Of a DNA stretch of 28,829 bases, positions 1 to 8,008 are shown in pieces. This DNA is from Christensenellaceae bacterium. Its GTDB lineage: Bacteria > Bacillota > Clostridia > Christensenellales > Borkfalkiaceae. The notes under the pieces were generated by a model that saw only the letters and a list, made by a program, of their open reading frames with translations, ran no database searches and had not been told where the DNA came from. The DNA lies in assembly GCA_948482865.1 (NCBI GenBank), contig CAOMHR010000003.1, positions 1-28,829 of the forward strand, written 5' to 3'. Both the position numbers and the translations under genes were made by a program. The first letter of the stretch is position 1. The number at the start of each line of letters is the position of its first letter.

Positions 1-1
1 T

Positions 2-113
2 ATCATTACATATCATATCAATGTTGTTTTCGGTTGTTTTCGCTTGTTTTTTCAACCCTTCGGTTGTTCCGGTTGAAAAATCAACCGCCCGGTTGTTTTC
101 GGTTGTTTTGGCT
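2..113. repeat. Non-coding copy of the iteron-rich block found in the replication gene
   Basis: This stretch matches 16086-16196 almost base for base: the first 67 bp are identical, followed by one substitution and a small substitution/indel near the right end. It holds several GGTTG words, two CAACC words and a hairpin at 70-87 (arms CGGTTGA and TCAACCG, loop AAAA). Here it is 112 nt and not in a gene; the copy at 16.1 kb is 111 nt and in frame. The extra base breaks the frame, as expected once coding constraint is lost. It could be a second replication-protein binding site, or a trace of recombination or assembly at the window edge. Confidence 0.85.
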
Positions 114-408
114 AATTGTATATTTTTTGTTTGCAATGTGCTAATTATTTGATAACTTTGCGCTTGTTATCGGGGAGAAATCCGGTAATGAATGGAAAGC
201 GTTAGGTCTTTATATTTGAAAATCGCCAAATTAACAAATAACGAAAAGAGCCTTTTAACGCGCTGGTGTCGTATATCTATGCTTGATATATCGGCTAAGC
301 GCGGCTATACGGTTTATTTTCGTTGGGCGTTTGGCGATGCCTCAAATATGTAAACCTATATAGTCCGCGCTTTCTTTATGTAGTAAAGTGTAATATCTGC
401 TTCGGGCG
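114..408. other. Gene-free leader region before the lipoprotein gene
   Basis: I see no convincing coding sequence here. The region contains the promoter listed separately at 130-160, a second TATATTTG box at 211-218 with no good upstream TTTG, and some short AT-rich dyads around 270-300. A transcript from the first promoter would carry an untranslated leader of about 265 nt before the lipoprotein start at 433. No RNA family is recognised. Confidence 0.5.
130..160 (+). promoter_or_regulatory. Bacteroidetes-type promoter for the lipoprotein cluster
   Basis: TTTG at 130-133 and TAACTTTG at 153-160 are separated by 19 nt, matching the Bacteroidetes primary-sigma consensus TTTG-N19/20-TAnnTTTG. 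The inferred start of transcription is near 167. It lies just downstream of the duplicated iteron block and reads towards the lipoprotein gene. Confidence 0.6.
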
Positions 409-432
409 GTGGGTGCAAAGTTAGCAAATAAA

Positions 433-882
433 ATGAAGAAGTTATTACTTTCCTTCCTACTACTTCCGGGTTTGTTGCTTTCCGGTTGTTCAAACTCAAA
501 CAATGAACCCGAAGAAGAACCAAACTACCTTTCTACAACCGTCCGGGCTTCTGCCTTTTTTAGTGAAGTTGGGAGTATTGAACAACTGAATAGCGTTTAT
601 GTTGGGCGCACGTATTCTGTGAATTTTGCGCCGTTCTGTTTGTCTGACACTGAATTAATGAAAATTATAAACGGTTCTGTTGAAAAAGTTACCTACTACT
701 TAAACACCCCCAACGTTGGAAATGAAGTAATCGGCGTTTCTACCACCCAGCCTTTTACTATCTCGTATTCTCCTAAGAAATCCGGGCAATGTACATTAAG
801 CGTATCGTTTGACCTTTCAAGTAAAGACCATAACAAATGGGTTGAAGTTGAAAGTATTGTAGAAGTAATAGGCGCGGAATAA
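433..882 (+). CDS. Putative surface lipoprotein, unknown function
   Basis: From the ATG at 433 the protein opens with a lipoprotein signal: MKKLLL, a hydrophobic core and the lipobox LLSGC with Cys19. A longer reading from GTG at 409 would only add eight residues before the signal. An asparagine and glutamate-rich stretch follows Cys19, resembling the acidic export signals that send Bacteroidetes lipoproteins to the outer surface. The rest (about 130 aa) looks beta-rich and could be an Ig-like fold, which I infer from composition only. The stop overlaps the next start (TAATG), so the two genes are probably co-translated. As a self-promoted lipoprotein in a prophage it may be a lysogenic conversion gene, for example one that excludes other phages. 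Confidence 0.75.
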   Translation: MKKLLLSFLLLPGLLLSGCSNSNNEPEEEPNYLSTTVRASAFFSEVGSIEQLNSVYVGRTYSVNFAPFCLSDTELMKIINGSVEKVTYYLNTPNVGNEVIGVSTTQPFTISYSPKKSGQCTLSVSFDLSSKDHNKWVEVESIVEVIGAE

Positions 883-1133
883 TGGAAGTAGAAGCTATTT
901 TGGGCTTTGTTTTGCTTGTGTGCTTTGTGCTGGCTCTTTTCATTGTTCTTACGGCTCGTATAGCAAGCGCAAGGCGGAACAGAGCTAAAAGGAAAGAAAA
1001 AGCCGAAGAACTAACCCGTATCTATGTTAATACTGCTATACAACGGTTGAAAATTTCCGGGCTTGAACGTCGAACGCGTTGGCTTGAGGAAGATAGTAAT
1101 TCATCGAAAAAAGAAGAAGGCGAATTAAAGTAA
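882..1133 (+). CDS. Small single-pass membrane protein
   Basis: An 83-aa protein with one N-terminal membrane segment (about residues 5-26), then an Arg/Lys-rich stretch (RIASARRNRAKRKEK) and a charged helical tail. By the positive-inside rule the tail faces the cytoplasm. This is the reverse of a phage Rz spanin, so I do not call it Rz despite the neighbouring lipoprotein. It starts inside the stop codon of the lipoprotein gene, which suggests coupled translation and a possible partnership. The stop codon lies within one of the recurring 17-bp dyads (1121-1137). The function is unknown. Confidence 0.65.
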   Translation: MEVEAILGFVLLVCFVLALFIVLTARIASARRNRAKRKEKAEELTRIYVNTAIQRLKISGLERRTRWLEEDSNSSKKEEGELK

Positions 1134-1137
1134 TACG
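1121..1137. repeat. 17-bp dyad, variant copy 1
   Basis: CGAATTAAAGTAATACG is one of six related 17-mers in the window (consensus CGTATTAAARTRATACG). This copy overlaps the stop codon of the small membrane protein gene. The left arm has one change, so the dyad is imperfect. Confidence 0.5.
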
Positions 1138-1279
1138 TTTGAGTAATTTTTGCTATTGCTTTTTCCGGTTGGTAATTCTTGGTAACGTTTGGTTATGGTC
1201 GTACCATTTGGGACGGTAACGCCTGCTATTGCATGGCTGCTATTGTCCCTTTTTTGTGCCCCTGCCTTTGGTCTTCAAT

Positions 1280-1311
1280 TTTGGTTATCTCGAAACTAAG
1301 GTTTACTTTTG
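1280..1311 (+). promoter_or_regulatory. Bacteroidetes-type promoter for the 1334-2637 genes
   Basis: TTTG at 1280-1283 and TACTTTTG at 1304-1311 are separated by exactly 20 nt. Transcription would start near 1318, about 16 nt before the ATG at 1334. It lies in a 200-bp gap and gives the four downstream small genes their own promoter, apart from the lipoprotein pair. Confidence 0.65.
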
Positions 1312-1333
1312 TGACTGATAAATAGTTATTTGT

Positions 1334-1555
1334 ATGGAAGAGAAACAAATCACACCGGAAGAAGCCTTCTTTAGTGCTAAGGCTAATTTAGAACTTGCTA
1401 TAACGGCGCAACTGAAAGAATTTGCCGCCAAGTTCTGTACGTCCGTAATCTTCAAAGGTTGCGTAGAGGTACAACCGTATGTATCTGAAACGGGGAAGGT
1501 TATAGATACGCGTATTTCTCATGTAGAAGTAGAAACTAAATATAGTCAAGGATGA
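1334..1555 (+). CDS. Small hypothetical protein
   Basis: A 73-aa soluble protein with an acidic N-terminal helix (MEEKQITPEEAFFSAKANLE) and a beta-rich second half. I recognise no family. It is the first gene after the promoter at 1280-1311 and overlaps the next gene by 4 nt (ATGA), so it probably belongs to a four-gene operon ending at the hairpin at 2633-2656. The tight spacing and the promoter support it being real. Confidence 0.6.
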   Translation: MEEKQITPEEAFFSAKANLELAITAQLKEFAAKFCTSVIFKGCVEVQPYVSETGKVIDTRISHVEVETKYSQG

Positions 1556-2043
1556 AGCATATAATAACACCTACTGCAACTTCCAACGCTGAAAAGAAGC
1601 AATATTTAAACGCTAACGGCTGGTCTGAACGTTTGGTTGCTGATAATTGGATAAATAATGCAGATGTGGAAGCCGGGCGCGTAAATATCGAATGGGGCGG
1701 GCTTCGTCTTGATGAAGCGTACAACCGTTGTCGCTGGCAGATATTTAAAGGCGATTTTCTGCGTGTAATTAAGAAGCAACCACTTAACAGTATTTCTATG
1801 AACCCGCAGAACGGGGCTTTCTCTTTGGAATGGTTGGAAGGCGGTAAGGTTTACCGGGTATCTGGTAGTTTTGACGGTTACGGCTTTAGGGTAGGTATGG
1901 AATGGAAAGAAGAAAAACCCGGCGTTAATATCTCTTTGTCGAAGCCGGAGTATATTAAGGCGGTAAGGTTTCAAAAATGTGAAATCAATACGCCGGAACA
2001 ATTTGTAGAACTATTTTATAACTCTTTTAAAAGGTATGGATGA
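1552..2043 (+). CDS. Hypothetical protein, 163 aa
   Basis: A soluble protein rich in aromatic residues, with short beta-type segments in the middle (for example NGAFSLEWLEGGKVYRVSG) and a helical C-terminus. I recognise no family and see no signal peptide. It overlaps both neighbours (ATGA upstream, 8 nt downstream), so translation is likely coupled across the operon. Because the operon faces the MuF metallopeptidase gene, an immunity or regulatory role is possible, but this rests only on position. Confidence 0.6.
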   Translation: MKHIITPTATSNAEKKQYLNANGWSERLVADNWINNADVEAGRVNIEWGGLRLDEAYNRCRWQIFKGDFLRVIKKQPLNSISMNPQNGAFSLEWLEGGKVYRVSGSFDGYGFRVGMEWKEEKPGVNISLSKPEYIKAVRFQKCEINTPEQFVELFYNSFKRYG

Positions 2044-2344
2044 AAATATGAACGTAGAAGAATTGGCTAACGGTTTTGTTAATGCTTTTAGTGATATGGC
2101 TAAAGCTGCTTCCGAATTTGGGGAAGCATGTAATATAGTTACCGATAGTATTAAAAAGCAAGTAGTTTCCATTCAATTGGCTTATATAGAAAAACTGACT
2201 GATAAAGTTAATAAGGCTTGTTTTCTTACTCGCTGGTACTATACCCGCAAACTGTATAAGGAAATAGGCAAACTTGATGAATTAGTTTCTTCCTTTTATC
2301 CGTCTGTTCCCGGAACGCCCCAACCATCCGAAGAACTGAATTAA
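2036..2344 (+). CDS. Small helical hypothetical protein
   Basis: 102 aa, predicted almost entirely alpha-helical (acidic helix at residues 5-35, basic helix at about 40-75 with RWYYTRKLYKEIGK), ending in a Pro/Ser-rich tail. It starts 8 nt inside the preceding gene; a second in-frame ATG at 2048 is equally possible. Family unknown. I considered the Avd accessory protein of retroelements because it is small and helical, but nothing in the sequence supports that. Confidence 0.55.
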   Translation: MDENMNVEELANGFVNAFSDMAKAASEFGEACNIVTDSIKKQVVSIQLAYIEKLTDKVNKACFLTRWYYTRKLYKEIGKLDELVSSFYPSVPGTPQPSEELN

Positions 2345-2355
2345 AACACGTTGTT

Positions 2356-2637
2356 ATGAAAACAAAAGAACTAAAAAACAAAACCGTATTTGATTTTTCC
2401 GACTATCCGGCTATTATTGAAGAAATAACCGGGATAAGTATTAAAGATAGTGATCGCGTGGAATATTATAAAAAAACATGTCATCCAATAAATAAAGCAC
2501 GTGATATTGAATACCTTGCTTATAAAATTGGCGATAAGCAATTAGAAGCGGCGGCGGCTTCTTATGCTGTCAAATTGGAAAAGGAACGGGATGAAGAAAA
2601 CGGTAAGGCTATGAAGAAAGGCTATATTATAGACTAA
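2356..2637 (+). CDS. Small charged hypothetical protein
   Basis: 93 aa, rich in Lys and Glu, probably a helical bundle, with no membrane segment or recognised motif. It is the last gene of the rightward cluster. Its TAA stop (2635-2637) lies in the left arm of a hairpin whose right arm carries the stop of the opposing MuF gene. Its position beside a MuF polymorphic-toxin-like gene makes it one candidate for an immunity protein, although such genes usually share the toxin's strand. Confidence 0.6.
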   Translation: MKTKELKNKTVFDFSDYPAIIEEITGISIKDSDRVEYYKKTCHPINKARDIEYLAYKIGDKQLEAAAASYAVKLEKERDEENGKAMKKGYIID

Positions 2638-2656
2638 GGGGTAATAGCCCCTTAGT
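2633..2656. terminator. Hairpin between convergent genes
   Basis: Perfect 9-bp arms (ACTAAGGGG at 2633-2641 and CCCCTTAGT at 2648-2656) flank a 6-nt loop. The arms contain the stop codons of both converging genes. There is no U-tract on either side, so termination would need other factors; it could also protect 3' ends or stop read-through between the moron cluster and the late operon. Confidence 0.65.
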
Positions 2657-4919
2657 TCATATATCCGTTTTGCTTTAGCCAATTTTCAAGCGTTTCCCGT
2701 CCGCAGCAACAGCATTTTAATATATTGTTTAAGTCTGATTTACTAACCTTCTTACCGTCTAAGCGTTTTAACCCACCATCTAACAAACCTTGTTTCAATC
2801 CGGTTAATTGGTCGGAATAAACTTCGTTATATAGATTTCTTTTTACCGTAGCTAATACTTTATTAGCGTCAAGCCCGAAGTTACTTATAACCCAATCGTA
2901 ATTATTAACCATTGTATTATATCCGGTAGAATTACGGTTCGTAATAAATTCGGGATAAGGTGTTTTGGAACATCCTAATTTCTTGTAAAACTCCGGTAGG
3001 GTCTTACGTGATACAAATTCGTTTGCCAATTCCATATAACGCCGTTGCGTATCGGTAAGATACATATTTCCCGGTTTGTTCCTATTATGTGTAATCTCAT
3101 GCCAAAAGGTAGCCATAGCGTCTGCTTCTCCTTTTGTTATGTCTGCCGAATGTCTTGTAGCTATCTTGGCTAATGCAGATTTTACCCCGGCTAATCTATC
3201 CGGCGTTAATGATAAACGCCCGTCCATGTACGTAAAACCGTTTACCCCCGTTCTTCTCGTTGGAGTTAGTTTTAAATCTCCGTTCTCAAACCATTTTTCG
3301 GTAAGTTCCTTGTTTATCTTTGCAAAGGTTTCATCTACTTGTACATCCGAAGTGTAGGCGGTTCTTAATGCCGGATGCGGGTTATCTCCGCCTTTGGCTA
3401 CTTCCGCTTTAGCCTTCTGTAAATCTGTCTTAGCTTTGGATAATGCTTGTTGTAGCTTTGGGATGCAATCGCCGTAATAGTTTGAAGTATGTACTTCGTT
3501 AGCATTTATAATATTTGTGTATTCCTTTTGCAGATCGGCAAAGCCTTTCATGTCTTTATCTATAAAATCCCGTAGGTCGCTTATAGCCCTAAGCCATTCA
3601 CGCTTTCGTTGAAGTAGAACGTTATCCACTTTATCTATTTCTCCGGTTAATGCGGCTCTGTTACCGGAATTGCGCAAAGTGTCTAAAGAGGAAACATCCA
3701 AACCAAAGGAATACGCCCAACGCTTGTAATAAGCTATATCGCTGTCGAAATCCGTACATGGTTCTACGGTATTCATTGCTTTACTTGCTATCCCAGTCTT
3801 CAACCCGCCGCTAATCTTTCCGCCGTTGAAGTTATCGCGAATATAATAAGGCATAGACTTCCAGCCCTTCGCACGTTCTTCAATGCTGCTGATGTAATCC
3901 CGAAAGGCTTTAGGTACGTCCTTAACTGTCCGTCGTGAAGGAAGGCTTTTATACTGTGCGCCTTTAACAATCGCTTTTAGCCTATTAGCCCGGTTCTTGT
4001 TGTATTCGTCGTAATCCGCCATGATGGGAACGGCGAAACAGCGGCATTGTGGATGCCACCCTACGAATTTGAATGTTTTCGGGTAATCCCCTGCCAACGT
4101 GTCGCAAATGTCCACAAACGGAACGGGTTCGCCTTTGGAGTTCTTTATAGTGTGGTTGTTGCTAAGCATTACACGAATACCCACAATAAAATCAAGCTGT
4201 TGCCATCGTAAGTATTCGCTTTCCCGGTACGCCATGTTTATTTCGGTGCGTGTCAATCGCTGGGCGTTCTTTGCTGAAGAACGGTAAACACCTTGTCCGG
4301 GGTGGTACATCTTTGCCGCCTTACTTAGTCGCAGGTTGCCGCCTTTATCGCGTACTCGCCTATAAAGTCGGTCGGGTTCATTCAAGTATTGTCGTAAATC
4401 ACGGCTTAATTGCTGTGCGCTTTTTCCTTCCCCTAATCCTACGTCTATGCCCAATTCCATAGCGTCTTTTAATTCTTCGGCATACTTCCAAACCCTTTGG
4501 CTAAGGTTCAAACCGTTTTCTTTACGTTTCTGAAATGCACTAAGGGCTTCAAGGTTACGCGCTTGGTAACGTTCGGCTTCTTCTTTGGTTAGTTTGGAAG
4601 TCCGAAGTATGGAAGCTAAAAAAGCGTCGTTCTTCTGACATGCTGCCAGCCATTCGGAGCGTTGCCCGGAAGTAACTACGGCTTCAATCTTTCCAGCAAG
4701 TCGGGTAACAATGCCGCGCGCCTGCTTCTTGGCTTTCGGGAAGTCGTCAAAGTTAAACGTTCCACCAGCCGGAAGGTTAATCTTTCCCGCAAGGCTGGCA
4801 AATTCATCCGCCGCCGTTTGGTATAGCTTGGCTACTTGCTTTGCGTAGCGTTCGGTTCTTATGTAGTGTTTCGCGTCAAATCCACGAAGCTGTATTATAA
4901 GCTGGTTTTCTTTTGCCAT
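2652..4919 (-). CDS. MuF-type head morphogenesis protein with C-terminal HExxH metallopeptidase domain
   Basis: A large 755-aa protein. Residues about 140-295 match the phage Mu F / SPP1 gp7 minor head domain, including RTEINMAYRESEYLRW near residue 223 and the Cys-containing FVGWHPQCRCFAVPI near 285. After a long helical linker, the C-terminal part carries WHEITHNR, a zinc protease HExxH motif at residues 607-611, followed by candidate third ligands Glu630 and Glu634 (MELANEFVSR). The end has four consecutive cysteines (KCCCCGRE). MuF domains fused to variable C-terminal enzymes form a known class of phage-encoded polymorphic toxins. The gene follows the portal gene, as usual. A virion protease acting on head proteins or on a newly infected cell are alternatives. 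Confidence 0.8.
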   Translation of the reverse strand: MAKENQLIIQLRGFDAKHYIRTERYAKQVAKLYQTAADEFASLAGKINLPAGGTFNFDDFPKAKKQARGIVTRLAGKIEAVVTSGQRSEWLAACQKNDAFLASILRTSKLTKEEAERYQARNLEALSAFQKRKENGLNLSQRVWKYAEELKDAMELGIDVGLGEGKSAQQLSRDLRQYLNEPDRLYRRVRDKGGNLRLSKAAKMYHPGQGVYRSSAKNAQRLTRTEINMAYRESEYLRWQQLDFIVGIRVMLSNNHTIKNSKGEPVPFVDICDTLAGDYPKTFKFVGWHPQCRCFAVPIMADYDEYNKNRANRLKAIVKGAQYKSLPSRRTVKDVPKAFRDYISSIEERAKGWKSMPYYIRDNFNGGKISGGLKTGIASKAMNTVEPCTDFDSDIAYYKRWAYSFGLDVSSLDTLRNSGNRAALTGEIDKVDNVLLQRKREWLRAISDLRDFIDKDMKGFADLQKEYTNIINANEVHTSNYYGDCIPKLQQALSKAKTDLQKAKAEVAKGGDNPHPALRTAYTSDVQVDETFAKINKELTEKWFENGDLKLTPTRRTGVNGFTYMDGRLSLTPDRLAGVKSALAKIATRHSADITKGEADAMATFWHEITHNRNKPGNMYLTDTQRRYMELANEFVSRKTLPEFYKKLGCSKTPYPEFITNRNSTGYNTMVNNYDWVISNFGLDANKVLATVKRNLYNEVYSDQLTGLKQGLLDGGLKRLDGKKVSKSDLNNILKCCCCGRETLENWLKQNGYMN

Positions 4920-5016
4920 AGTTATTTTCTTGAAAAATCGCGTTTAAGCGCGTTTCTTTCCTTTTGCGTTAGTTTGTATGTCCGAAAGGTAGAAACGCGC
5001 ACAAATCAAAGAAAAG

Positions 5017-5033
5017 CGTATTATTTTAATACG
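5017..5033. repeat. 17-bp dyad, copy 2, between portal and MuF genes
   Basis: CGTATTATTTTAATACG is a perfect dyad (7-bp arms, 3-nt centre) lying 10 nt past the portal stop codon. On the coding (-) strand it is followed by a T-rich run (CTTTTCTTTGATTTG), so it could act as a weak terminator or attenuator as well as a protein-binding site. It belongs to the six-copy set with consensus CGTATTAAARTRATACG. Confidence 0.65.
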
Positions 5034-5042
5034 TAGTTAAAG

Positions 5043-6527
5043 CTAAATAGTCGGTTCGTTCTGATAATAGCTATTTTCCCGATCTTCTTCGTTAATTATA
5101 GCCTTTTCTTCTTCGTCCACGTTATCCGCCCATCCCAAACGCTGAATAGTGGCGCGTCGGCTTGCAATCTGCTTGTTTCCGTTTGCTGATGTAAGAATGT
5201 TTATCTTACTAAGTTCGTCTTCGATGATGTAAGGTACTATTTCGGGTTCTATTATTAGATTGTCGCAAGCCTTAGACCATTCCAAATGCGCTTGTTTGAA
5301 GAAGGCTTTTAGTACGTTTACCCTTCGCTGCAAATAGTCTGAAAATATTTCGCTTTTATCCTGCACCTTTAAATGTGCGTCCATGAAAAGGAGTTGTAAG
5401 GCTACGCCGGAAATAGCACCTATTCCTTTGACGGTATCAAACGAAATGTCGGGCGTTTGCGTAATGGTGTAAATCATGCGCAGGAGCGTTTCTATTTCCA
5501 GCTTAACACTTTCGGGCGCGTTTTGCCATGCCAAATATTGCGCGGTAGCCCCGTTTTCCCCTTCAATGATAGCCCCGGCTTCCCCTTTCCGGGCAAATCC
5601 TATAACCTTTCCTTGTACGAAAATCTTAGGGCTGGCGTGGTAGTCGTTCGTGTCGGCGAAGTTGGAAAGCAGCTTTTCCAATCGGTCTATAAGGCTTTGA
5701 ACGTCTTCCCATTCTACTTGTGGCTGGCAGGCATAAATAACGGGTATCTTTCCTATTGTTAATTCTTTCGGGAAGCCTTCTACCAGAGTCCAATTTTTAC
5801 CCGCTACTTCCCCGTCCAAACCGTCGCAACACCATAAATAATGTTTGTCTTTCGTATAGGTTTCAAAGTAGGTACGTGTAATCATATCCCGGTCTTTGCG
5901 CGTAAATTGGCGACTAAACGCAACCATATCGCGCGTGTCGTCAAAGTAGGGGTAAAGCCTATCGCCAAACATCGGGCTGAATATGGCTACCTTAAATTTT
6001 TTCGTAGTTTTGAAGCCGTAGGTTTCGTGTTCAGGCACTTCTACCGGATACCAAAGTTCGGCTACTTCTGTCATGCTGTAAAGGCTTCGCGCTATCCGTC
6101 TGTTAAGTGTCTTTTCCTTAACGTCGTGGAAGGCTCGGTTTATAGCCTTCAAAAGAGCTTTTTCGTCTTCCCCTTCCGGGTTACTTCCATAAGTAACCGG
6201 GTTGCCGAATGTGAAAGCTACGGCGCGTTTTACTATCAACTTTTGAATAGCTAATGCTATACGCGCTACGGGTTCTATTCTGAACCCTTGTTCCGTAGTC
6301 TGTTCTACGTTCGGGTTCACGTTTTTGACTTCGCCGTATTCGTCGCTGTCCTTATCAATTACTACAAGTTTGTCCGGTCGCTTTTGCGTGTCATTTATAT
6401 CGTGCAGCTTCGGGTCGTACTGCGCGGCGTGTTCCTTTGTGTTCGGTTCTACACTCAAACGTCCGTTTCTCAATTCACTAACGACTTTGCTAATGTCTTC
6501 GCTTTGTAATAGTTCTTCTATTGTCAT
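5043..6527 (-). CDS. Phage portal protein, SPP1 gp6-like
   Basis: 494 aa, the usual size for SPP1-type portals. It has a typical opening (ALAIQKLIVKRAVAFTFGNP near residues 90-110), the aromatic-rich core, and a region around residues 340-380 (ETLLRMIYTITQTPDISFD, then GISGVALQLLFMDAH-like text) that resembles the wing and stem of this family. The portal forms the 12-mer DNA gateway in the capsid and docks the terminase. It sits between large terminase (18 nt upstream) and MuF (123 nt downstream), the standard packaging gene order. The start is preceded by ACAGCT directly before ATG, a recurrent start context here. Confidence 0.88.
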   Translation of the reverse strand: MTIEELLQSEDISKVVSELRNGRLSVEPNTKEHAAQYDPKLHDINDTQKRPDKLVVIDKDSDEYGEVKNVNPNVEQTTEQGFRIEPVARIALAIQKLIVKRAVAFTFGNPVTYGSNPEGEDEKALLKAINRAFHDVKEKTLNRRIARSLYSMTEVAELWYPVEVPEHETYGFKTTKKFKVAIFSPMFGDRLYPYFDDTRDMVAFSRQFTRKDRDMITRTYFETYTKDKHYLWCCDGLDGEVAGKNWTLVEGFPKELTIGKIPVIYACQPQVEWEDVQSLIDRLEKLLSNFADTNDYHASPKIFVQGKVIGFARKGEAGAIIEGENGATAQYLAWQNAPESVKLEIETLLRMIYTITQTPDISFDTVKGIGAISGVALQLLFMDAHLKVQDKSEIFSDYLQRRVNVLKAFFKQAHLEWSKACDNLIIEPEIVPYIIEDELSKINILTSANGNKQIASRRATIQRLGWADNVDEEEKAIINEEDRENSYYQNEPTI

Positions 6528-6544
6528 AGCTGTAAATATTTAAG

Positions 6545-8008
6545 TTATCGAAATATTCTATTAAGTTTTTGGGGTTGGCTTCCGCGTTTCTCTATCGTTC
6601 CCGTCAATGCGTCCGGCGCGTCGTCGTGTGCGTTCTTTCCGGTCTTCTTGTATTGGGTTATCGCTTTATAGAACTGTGGGAAAAGATGTTCCCAACCTTT
6701 CGGGAAGTAAGTAAGGTTCTGCACTTCCGCCGAGTGGTTGAATATGCGCACTTCCTTGTTTTCTGATTGGTGGAACCACGTAAAGGAAGTTTCCCGGTTG
6801 CCTAATATGCGGCATTGCGCTTCAACGTTCCGGGAGAAGCCGCGCCCGCCATTGTTGCTTTCTATTATGGCTTCTTCTACCTTATACTTGGTAAGCCTGC
6901 GCGCTGTTTCCGGTTCGGTTGTTTCCATTGCAGCCTGCGTATAGTACACGTCAATGATGAAGTTTCCTATTTCCGTTTCGAGGTAGATAATACAGCAAAG
7001 AAAGTCCGCGCCCGTATCTGCCGTATCTATGTAGGCTTTTACCTTTCGCTTCCGGGTAACGGGCTGTACCTCGTAGGTCTTAAATTCGCGTTCGTACATA
7101 AGCCCGGTTAATGGTGTCGGGTTCTGCATATACTGGGTATCAAAAACGTAAACGTTCTTCTCGCGAAGGTTATAGAGTTCTTGTAGTGTATGCTTGAACT
7201 CCCATAACGCGTGTTCTTTTCCGTCTTCGCCCGTTTCTATTACCGGAAGGCTTAATACCGTCCATTCGTCCGGTTCAAGGCGTTGCAGATAACCGCAAAG
7301 GTCGTCTTCGTCCAACCTTTGCATAATAATTATTATCGGGGTCTTTCGGCTGTTTACGCGGTTTCGTATCGTTGTTTCAAACTTGTTGTTTACTTTCTCG
7401 CGAACTTGTGCGCTACGTGCGTCGTCCGGCTTTATGGGGTCGTCTATAATAATTGCGCCGCCGAAGCCGTCAGCGTTCAACCCATCAAGTTCTTCAACTT
7501 CTTTTGCCAATTCGTCGTTTTCTTCTTCATCAACCAACCCCGCGCCGAAGCCCGTAACCTGCCCAGCGGAAGAAACGGCATACAAGCCGCCGCCCTCGGT
7601 CGTGTACCACTTCTTTGTATTGGTGGAAGTCGGTATAGTAGCCGGAAAAATGCGTCTGTATTCCGGTTCGTTTATAATATCCTGCACGCCGCGCGAGTTG
7701 TCGCGGGCTAAGTCGTCGGAATAGGAAAGATGAATAAACTTAGCCTTCGGGTTTATAGCCAACCCTTCCGCTATGAAGTTCTTAACCGCTAATTCGGTCT
7801 TTCCGTATCGCGGCGCAATGTTTATGATAAGGCGCGTAATTTCCCCACAAAGCACTTTATCAAGCGCGGCAGCTATTTCCCTATGATGTTTGCCTATAAC
7901 AAACTTTCGCTTCTGCCTAATCTTGAAGAAGTACCGCGTAAAGTTTAACGTTCCCTGCAAAACAAAGGTACGTATTACGTCTATATCCCTTATCCCTTTA
8001 GCACTCAC
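6545..8008 (-). CDS. terL: Terminase large subunit (packaging ATPase and nuclease)
   Basis: 487 aa. The N-terminal ATPase has a Walker A-like APRYGKT at residues 65-71 and a Walker B GAIIIDD at 184-190. The C-terminal RNase H-type nuclease shows acidic residues in YIDTADTGAD (328-334), IESNNGG (382-388) and HDDAPDALTG (461-470). It cuts concatemeric phage DNA and pumps it through the portal. It overlaps the small terminase gene by 11 nt. All catalytic motifs look intact. Confidence 0.93.
   Translation of the reverse strand: MSAKGIRDIDVIRTFVLQGTLNFTRYFFKIRQKRKFVIGKHHREIAAALDKVLCGEITRLIINIAPRYGKTELAVKNFIAEGLAINPKAKFIHLSYSDDLARDNSRGVQDIINEPEYRRIFPATIPTSTNTKKWYTTEGGGLYAVSSAGQVTGFGAGLVDEEENDELAKEVEELDGLNADGFGGAIIIDDPIKPDDARSAQVREKVNNKFETTIRNRVNSRKTPIIIIMQRLDEDDLCGYLQRLEPDEWTVLSLPVIETGEDGKEHALWEFKHTLQELYNLREKNVYVFDTQYMQNPTPLTGLMYEREFKTYEVQPVTRKRKVKAYIDTADTGADFLCCIIYLETEIGNFIIDVYYTQAAMETTEPETARRLTKYKVEEAIIESNNGGRGFSRNVEAQCRILGNRETSFTWFHQSENKEVRIFNHSAEVQNLTYFPKGWEHLFPQFYKAITQYKKTGKNAHDDAPDALTGTIEKRGSQPQKLNRIFR

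Noticed and set aside
409..1133. Rz/Rz1 spanin pair (membrane protein overlapping a lipoprotein)
   Set aside because: The order is reversed, the lipoprotein is too long and has no proline-rich Rz1 character, and the basic residues after the membrane segment place the tail in the cytoplasm.
1606..2001. Long reading frame on the opposite strand of the 1552-2043 gene
   Set aside because: It lies fully within a gene coupled on both sides in the + strand operon and has no start context or family resemblance.
2036..2344. Avd-like accessory protein of a retroelement
   Set aside because: It is merely small and helical; no conserved residues or nearby reverse transcriptase support the call.
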